Shown here: one piece after another, positions 6,273 through 6,723 of the stretch
Layout: every line of letters begins with the position of its first letter
Numbering within the stretch: the first letter of the stretch is position 1
From: an uncultured Opitutia bacterium
Lineage (GTDB): Bacteria > Verrucomicrobiota > Verrucomicrobiia > Opitutales > UBA953
DNA length: 6,723 nucleotides
Reading direction: 5' to 3'
Assembly: GCA_903910245.1 (NCBI GenBank)
Contig: CAIVYX010000090.1
Location: forward strand, 1-6,723
Program-made: the position numbers and the translations under genes
Notes under the pieces: generated by a model
What the model was told of the DNA's origin: nothing
The model's database searches: none
The model's input: only the letters and a program-made list of their open reading frames with translations

Positions 6273-6723
6273 TCAGGCTTTGGTTTCGGGGTTGTCCTTG
6301 CTCAGTGACACGACGCCGACGAGGGCGACGAGGAGCAGGAAGCCAGCGATTTCCAAGGGCAGGAGATACTTCGTGTAGAGCAGGCGGCCAAACGCCTTGG
6401 CGGCGGTGACGAACTCGGCGGGGTTGGCGGAGAGCTCGGGCGGCGTGGCGCCGGCCTTGACGGCGGAGACGGCACCAGACCAGTGGAAGAGCCAGAGTAC
6501 GCCGGCCGCGAGGAGGAAGAAAGTAGCGAGACCGAGCGCCGCGGTCTTCCACGGATAGGCACCCGTCGCGTCCTCGGTATCCAGGAGCATGATGATGAAC
6601 AGGAAGAGCACCATCACGGCGCCGGCGTAGACGAGGACCTGCAGTACGCCGAGGAAGTAGGCATCCAGAAGGAAGAACTCGGCGGCCACCCCGACCAAGG
6701 CCAGGATCATCCCCATGGCGGAG
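6273..6723 (-). CDS. nuoJ: NADH-quinone oxidoreductase subunit J (5' end outside window)
   Basis: NuoJ is a complex I membrane subunit that sits between NuoK/NuoA and NuoH and takes part in coupling quinone reduction to proton movement. About 150 residues are visible, ending in TGA. Counting from the in-frame Met at 6716, the signature VYAGAVMVLF (29-38), the helix 3 segment with the family's characteristic bulge, is clear. So is the LLPLEIAGFLLLVALVG block (118-134) with E122. The reading frame stays open to the window edge (codons TCC GCC precede the Met). Homologues usually begin with another hydrophobic helix and an NP motif before this point, so roughly 25-30 N-terminal residues are expected beyond the edge and the Met at 6716 is probably internal. 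The loop at about 80-105 is longish and polar. nuoK follows 10 bases after its stop. Confidence 0.94.
   Translation of the reverse strand, partial: SAMGMILALVGVAAEFFLLDAYFLGVLQVLVYAGAVMVLFLFIIMLLDTEDATGAYPWKTAALGLATFFLLAAGVLWLFHWSGAVSAVKAGATPPELSANPAEFVTAAKAFGRLLYTKYLLPLEIAGFLLLVALVGVVSLSKDNPETKA

Overview
The window comes from a GC-rich bacterial chromosome. It holds one complete gene on the + strand, a XerD-type tyrosine recombinase, facing the 3' half of a complex I (NADH-quinone oxidoreductase) operon on the - strand. The complex I genes run, in transcription order, nuoJ (5' end outside the window), nuoK, nuoL, nuoM, nuoN. Most intergenic spacers are short and lack an obvious Shine-Dalgarno sequence. 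My impression of the protein style is Verrucomicrobiota (Opitutales-like), but that is recollection and not something the sequence proves.

Layout. Positions 1-62 hold a short leader before the recombinase and possibly the first codons of a divergent - strand gene leaving the left edge. Positions 63-1010 are xerD with all six catalytic residues. xerD and nuoN converge and overlap by four bases, so a TTAA at 1007-1010 supplies part of the stop codon of both. From 1007 to the right edge everything is nuo: N 1007-2536, M 2549-4096, L 4100-5944, K 5954-6262, J 6273 to the edge. No intergenic gap exceeds about 50 bases, and I see no RNA genes, CRISPR arrays or insertion sequences.

How the genes work together. 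NuoJ and NuoK form part of the membrane domain next to the quinone-binding arm. NuoN, NuoM and NuoL are the three antiporter-like subunits that make up the proton-pumping distal arm. NuoH, NuoA and the hydrophilic subunits are not in view, and the operon promoter must lie beyond the right edge. XerD is expected to act separately, in chromosome dimer resolution.

The region is mostly ordinary housekeeping. Two observations deserve a second look. NuoM has leucine at the position of the transmembrane helix 7 lysine that is normally essential for proton pumping, with an extra lysine in helix 8 and a rewritten connecting loop. The 7-mer CTTTCCG also sits directly upstream of the start codons of nuoK, nuoL and nuoN in place of a Shine-Dalgarno sequence. 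I did not find a previously undescribed multi-gene system here.
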